Part shown: in pieces, positions 59,001 through 64,000 of the stretch | How the letters are laid out: every line of letters starts with the position of its first letter | Numbering within the stretch: position 1 is the first letter of the stretch | Assembly: GCA_030141605.1 (NCBI GenBank) | Contig: JAQGDQ010000088.1 | Coordinates: 184,001 to 248,000, forward strand | Origin: Tubiluchus corallicola | Lineage: Eukaryota > Priapulida > Priapulimorpha > Priapulimorphida > Tubiluchidae | Direction of reading: 5' to 3' | DNA: 64,000 nucleotides | Notes under the pieces: generated by a model | Told to the model about the DNA's origin: nothing | Databases searched by the model: none | What the model saw: only the letters and a program-made list of their open reading frames with translations | Translations under genes and position numbers: made by a program

Positions 59001-61080
59001 TTTGCTAGCTATTACTATTAGTACTACACAGTGTAGCCGCCATTAGGCTTCCGATGCAATAATAACATCTATTATTATTATTATAAATGATTATTAAATA
59101 TTTTTGGAGGGTTTCATCACAGTGGGTCAGAGCTATTACAACGAACAAACGATTAACACCTAGTGAAGTCCCTGGAGACGAGTTTAAACTAAAGTCAAAA
59201 TTTAAATGTAAGCAACACAAAAAAACTTAATATTAGCTCCTCTAAGGTTTTTAAAGTTTCTTTTAGTAAAGCTTTCAAATTGAATCAAAAAACGTACCAA
59301 TTACACCGTCACATTTATACTATAGCGCTAATTTCTACAGTGCAATAAAAAATCAATAGCACTATTCTTCTCTTGTAATCTTTACTTATTTCTTATCTAT
59401 AGGCAAAACCATACTCTTGCTCGGTTGCCCCCAGTTTAGGAGTTTAGCTCGTTGCAAATTTTCTTTTGACTTCCTTAAAATTTAACATAAATTCCGTGGC
59501 ATAGGAAGAAAAGAGGTGGCCAGAGCAGTATGGATACTGGCGATTTGTTCAATTAATCTGAACTAGGTCAATAACTGACAAAATTCTAACATAGTTTTGT
59601 CATGATTGTAGCCATGTTTGTCAGAGCGAGGTCGCAGCAATTATAATAATTATTATAATCACGAAAATAAGTGAAGTTTTTAGCAACAGTAGTTGTATTG
59701 GCTATTTTATTGTTCATTTATTTTTTACTTACGCACATCTTTATTAATTTTGGTTATCTTTCATTTTACAACATGTTCTGTGTGTCTATTCTTTTCCATC
59801 ACCTTTTTCGCTGTATTTACACTTATTTTTGTGAATCATATTGCCTAAACCACAAAAAACATCTAAACTAATTCAATTTAAACTAAAATGTAGAAAACAT
59901 AGTTTATGTTTAGTGCACACTGCATGCACATGAATTATATTATATTTTTATATTACAATGCTTGGACAGTGGTGCTAATTAATTAAGATTGCTTACACAC
60001 TTCTCTGTCTATCTCTAATGGATATTGTGTAAGTGTGAAAAATTCAAATGTTATGCTTGCAGCATCATTTCGGATTCAAGTTGCTAAACAAACAAAAGAG
60101 ATAAGATAACAAAAGAAATACATTTGTTCCATGCATCGACAACCCTGAATGAAGACATATGCTGACGTTCGATGCGATGCTTGAGCAGTTTGTAGTAATA
60201 TACTAATATTACAAAGAAATCAAAGTTACGTTGGTAAGGATCTCTAGGAAGACGTGATCTCGTCCCTGAATCAGATATAACCTGTGCACAGTCTTCATTG
60301 GTTCAGTAAAACCTTTCTCTTTCTTTAACATGTAACACACAAGAACGGACTCAAACTAATTAAGCCTATTTCACTGCTTGCCCCTCATGAAAAATAGTAT
60401 ATAATCTGTGATGCATTTAGTCACCAAGCCACAGTGATTTCTGATTGTGCTTCTAATTAGCTTCTGCTGCATCACTTTCACCGGCAGCACGCACTGCTTG
60501 TCTTGTTAGTTTTAAAAAATCTCAAGTTAGTAATTGTAATTAACTTATATGCGTGGCCTCTAATGCTGAGTTTGTAATTTAAATAATTATAAATGTCCTA
60601 ATCCTATTTCAATTATGCTGTAATTGTGATGGTTTTTTATTCATAAAGTTGATAAATAGATAATGTGCCATTTAATTCTTTTCAATAACCTTATTTTAGC
60701 TTACTATTGATTTACTTTCTACACTTATTGCTTCATTAAAGAAAAACTGGCAAGTACGACATAATTTTTTTAAGTCAAAAATGTCAACTCTTGGGATGGT
60801 AGCTTCATATCAGCGGCATCTTGATTTTTTTAGGATTTTTAACAATAGTTACCACTTTTGTATTTCTAATGCAATCTTATTGAAATTGCACTTCGTATAA
60901 AAATTATGTTTAAATGCTCATAACAACTCCTAATTTTCTAGATTACTTAAACGTGTGGTGTGTGTGATGGTGTGGTGTGAAACGCGAAATCGAAATTGCA
61001 GTACTCACTTTGCAGCTATGCCATCAATTATTGACACTTGGTATAGCCTTAATTTTGTAGCCCAAAACTAGATCATGTAA
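59000..61080. other. Spacer without recognisable genes
   Basis: AT-rich. Contains a short palindrome TTATAATAATTATTATAA at about 59,641-59,658 and nothing else that can be supported. Confidence 0.35.
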
Positions 61081-61139
61081 TGCACTGATTTATCTATACG
61101 AACGTTTGAAGCGCTTGCACATTTAACACATACACACAG

Positions 61140-61480
61140 AGTAAAGACACAAACTCAAGTGCTTGCAGACTTGTTTCTCGCGAAGCCAATCTAAATTTCG
61201 TTCTTCAAAATTTAAAGACGTTTGGATGGTTTCTTTAAATTGTTTAACTGTAACTGCTTTCATGACTATTTGAGATAAACCATTCCACAGATCTATGGCT
61301 ACTGCTAAAAAGTATTTGCTTAAATACAGTTTTGCTCTTTTCTTGTATAGCTATAACTGAAGTTTTCACACGGTCCGCCATATGACTCTTCAATGTGAAA
61401 CAGTTTCCAACGTCCACTTTGTCGATTTGTTTTATGTATTTGTAGTGGCACGTGCCCTTCTAGCTAATAGTGTATCTAGA
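61140..61480 (-). mobile_element. CR1-like retrotransposon C-terminal fragment
   Basis: Minus strand reads YLSKYFLAVAIDLWNGLSQ, then MKAVTVKQFKETIQ (about 61,200-61,320), matching the conserved LWN.L and VKQFK tail of CR1/L2 ORF2; upstream peptides are scrambled by frameshifts. Confidence 0.6.
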
Positions 61481-62028
61481 TCAAGATGCTTCAGTAAGTT
61501 AGTGCATCAAGTTTTGCTAATGAAGTTTATATAATTATAAACTTTTCATGTATTTAGAATTTTAGATGCAATGTGCTTTGTATATCTATGTTGTGCCAGT
61601 ATGTAATAATAAGGCTCACTTTGCGTTTGTGAGTCTTTTGTACCAATTCCTTAAAGTGGCTGCATTACATCCGCCAAATTAACATACGAATAAATGGTAA
61701 TTATGCCTCATTCTTCGGGATTTGGTCGTAAGCCAGGGTAAAAAAACAGCATAAAAATTAATTAGTGTGGTGGATAAAGCGCTTTCTTTCGTTTCTGGTT
61801 TTAGCAATGCTTTTTCATTTGTGTTACGGTCATAATCACAATTATAAGGTGGTTGCCGTTTTTACATTATTATTATATTAGTTTGGGATAAAGAAATGAG
61901 CTATATTACGTAGGTAAAAACTAATGTAATGTGTACGAGTTTATTTTTATTTGTGAAACTATTAGCGTTTGTAATTAACTTTCTTGTTTTTTAGCCTGTA
62001 GACCTTTCGGAACAACATCACGGTAACA

Positions 62029-62148
62029 ATGGCCGCTAGACCTCAGGTTGGTTTTGTGCAAGCACCCCAAACTGCTCCTGGGCCTCCACAAGCGAGAATG
62101 CCACCTCCTTCTAGCCAGAATCGACCATTTCAACAACCTGGATATGGG
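62029..62148 (+). CDS. First coding exon of a Pro/Gln-rich protein (rest off window)
   Basis: A 40-codon open stretch begins MAARPQVGFVQAPQTAPG and continues Pro/Gln/Ala-rich to QQPGYG. The ATG sits in a good context (AACAATGGCC). A TTAG acceptor at 61991-61994 suggests an upstream leader exon, and a donor (G|GTAGTT) follows codon 40. If unspliced, the frame would stop about 16 codons later after a hydrophobic run unlike the Pro-rich part, which supports splicing. The next exon is not in the window; the downstream intron contains an R4-like retrotransposon. Such leaders are common in disordered N-termini of trafficking and RNA-binding proteins, so no function is assigned. Confidence 0.55.
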
Positions 62149-62469
62149 GTAGTTAGGTTTTACATTTACTATTCTATTATTTCATTATATGTCTAAGAAG
62201 CTGAATTTGACTGTATACTGAGGACTGCATTCCTTTGCTTTAGAAATATTACTGCATCACTGTTGCTGTACTCATGGTGCAGAATGAAATAGCAGTAGCT
62301 AATGCACAATTTATACAATTCTGGTCCAGTTTCAGGTCAAGCTCATATATTGTTACTCTAAAATTTACAGCGAAATTTGCACTATACTTGATAATTTGTG
62401 ATTTTACAGTGCTCTCTTTATCATATGGCTGACACTCTTAAGACACAAGGCACAAAACACTGTAGTTTT

Positions 62470-63980
62470 TTAAATCTACTTCTTTAATTGTTGCTTCCGG
62501 CATTCCATCATAACCATTGCAACTTCTTTGATGCTTCTTAGCACCTGTACATTTGTTTCCATTAGATCTTTAGCATTAACCCCCCTGTCATTTACAGGCA
62601 AATAAATGCTCTGTTGTATCAATCTCTTGTGAACATAAAGGACACTGTTGTTATCCTTTTTTGTACTTTCATAATTATTTTTTAGTTCTAGCATATTTAA
62701 CCTTATTTTCGTAATTAGACTTCCCTCTTTTAACTCAGCGTCGTTTCGACCTTGGTTTTAAACTCTTCTTCTATTCTTTCTTTTATTTTGCATTTTACCA
62801 TTTTTCCAGGTAGACTTTTTTAGTCCTTGTATTTGTTCTACATCATAGTCAATACTTTTTCATATCATAGTCAATCTTATTTTCATACTTAATCATTATT
62901 TTCTTAACTTCTGCATACCAACATTTTTCATGTGCTTGTTTTTTCTGCACCATTAACACTTTTCTTGCCATTCTCTCTTTCATCATTGACATTGACTAAA
63001 TTATATAGAAACATTAATGTTCTGTATTCAACTCTATTTATCATTGGCCATATACCTGTTTCTCCCATCGTACCCCAATATGAAGTAGTTTTCTTTTGCT
63101 TTAAGATTGTCTTTAGTGTTTTATTTTGTATTTTTTCAATCAATTTCCATTATCATTTTATTATATTCACCCAGGGTTCATTATTATTAAGTATTCCTGG
63201 AATTACCATTAACTCATACATTAATAATCTAGCCTGGAATGACTTGTATCCCAGATTTTCATCCTTTCCAATATTTAAAAATATCTAAAATCATGAATTC
63301 CATTTTGTTTTTCCGCTCTTCTGTCATTACATTATATTTCCTTGTACTCGTCAACAAGTCACCCAGATATTTACATTTTTGGTCTTTATTAATTTCCCAC
63401 CCTTTGCTTGAGCTTTTATTTCATTTTTGGATTTTTTTCTTGTCATTCTGGTGATTAAATACTTGGTTTTCTGTTGTTCTTCAAATGCTCTAAAATTTTC
63501 TACTCCGTGCTCTATAGTATTTTTGGATCTATTCCTAAGATATCATCAACGTACGAAAGCATTCCTACCTCCAAATCACGACGAACCATTGTTTTAGGAT
63601 GGTTTAGCATTTTTATAATTCCATTGACAGCCGCACTATACAATACGGTCCCAAATAGTGTTCCCTGTTTTACAGACTCTAATTTTTTATTTCTATTATG
63701 TTTCCTACTAGTGTATTAATTACCGCCTCTACTTCTTTATTCAAGTAATAGATGTTCAATCATTTTCATGTAGTCCCAGTTTCCACAACTCATCTATGCA
63801 GTCTTGCATCCATAGCTTATTAAAGCATGTTTCTAAATCACTAAAGACTATGTATATATCATTGTTTATGTACTGATTATAGTCTAGTATTGCTCTCACT
63901 ATAAGTAGGTATTACGTGAAGGTATTCCGTGCATTACCAGTGTAAATTCATTTGAAACTTGTACATGAAAGTAAATGTAT
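62470..63980 (-). mobile_element. R4/Dong-like non-LTR retrotransposon (RT and zinc knuckle)
   Basis: Minus strand, high to low with stops and shifts: DIYIVFSDLETCFNKLW and MQDCIDELWKLGL (about 63,780-63,880), VKQGTLFGTVLYSAAVNGI-like (about 63,620-63,680), the catalytic YVDDILGID (YVDD at 63,553-63,542), IQNKTLKTILKQ then YWGTMGETGIWPMINRVEYR (63,143-62,990), and QCPLCSQEIDTTEHLFAC (62,644-62,594), the CCHC knuckle before a restriction-like endonuclease. The order and knuckle fit R4/Dong-type elements. It lies in the intron after the 62,029 exon, antisense, and may continue past the right edge. Confidence 0.82.
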
Positions 63981-64000
63981 GAAACACAGATTATCATTGT

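Overview
The window is animal (metazoan) nuclear DNA. It is AT-rich and intron-rich, with no operons. Four multi-exon protein-coding genes can be rebuilt exon by exon from conserved peptides plus matching GT..AG splice sites and phases, and a fifth starts near the right edge. Long introns and spacers are full of decayed transposable elements (CR1/L2-like and R4-like non-LTR retrotransposons, hAT, Tigger/pogo-like DNA elements). No genus can be named from sequence alone; an invertebrate is most likely.

Layout. (1) Minus strand, 11,163 down to 1,664 and off the left edge: a polypeptide N-acetylgalactosaminyltransferase of the GALNT1/13 type. All catalytic exons are present; the C-terminal ricin-like lectin domain lies outside the window. 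Its introns hold a 1.1 kb long inverted repeat (6,851-7,945). (2) 11.2-14.2 kb: spacer with a CR1-like fragment flanked by inverted repeats. (3) Plus strand, 14,186-31,196: complete actin-related protein 3 (Arp3), 11 coding exons, 418 aa. Intron 1 carries two CR1-like fragments and a possible cryptic promoter; intron 2 a hAT remnant; intron 10 a 3.9 kb hAT remnant in which a 60-bp piece of the transposase has grown into 28 tandem copies. (4) 31.2-35.9 kb: spacer with CR1-like and R4-like fragments. (5) Plus strand, 35,908-45,682: a GTSE1-like gene (7 exons, 901 aa) with the DEVFFGP N-terminal motif; one intron holds a hAT element with a perfect 8-bp target duplication. (6) Minus strand, 56,264-46,832: complete CDK5, 9 exons, 295 aa, tail-to-tail with the GTSE1-like gene. 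(7) 56.3-62.0 kb: spacer with CR1-like fragments; a 5S rRNA-derived repeat lies in CDK5 intron 1. (8) Plus strand, 62,029 onward: first coding exon of a Pro/Gln-rich protein whose remainder is off the right edge; its intron holds an R4-like retrotransposon.

The genes are unrelated housekeeping or regulatory genes (Golgi O-glycosylation, actin branching, mitotic microtubule regulation, a Pro-directed kinase) and do not form a pathway cluster. The most unusual structures are the in-frame transposase minisatellite with a 600-bp higher-order period, the long inverted repeat in the GALNT intron, and the 5S-derived composite repeat.
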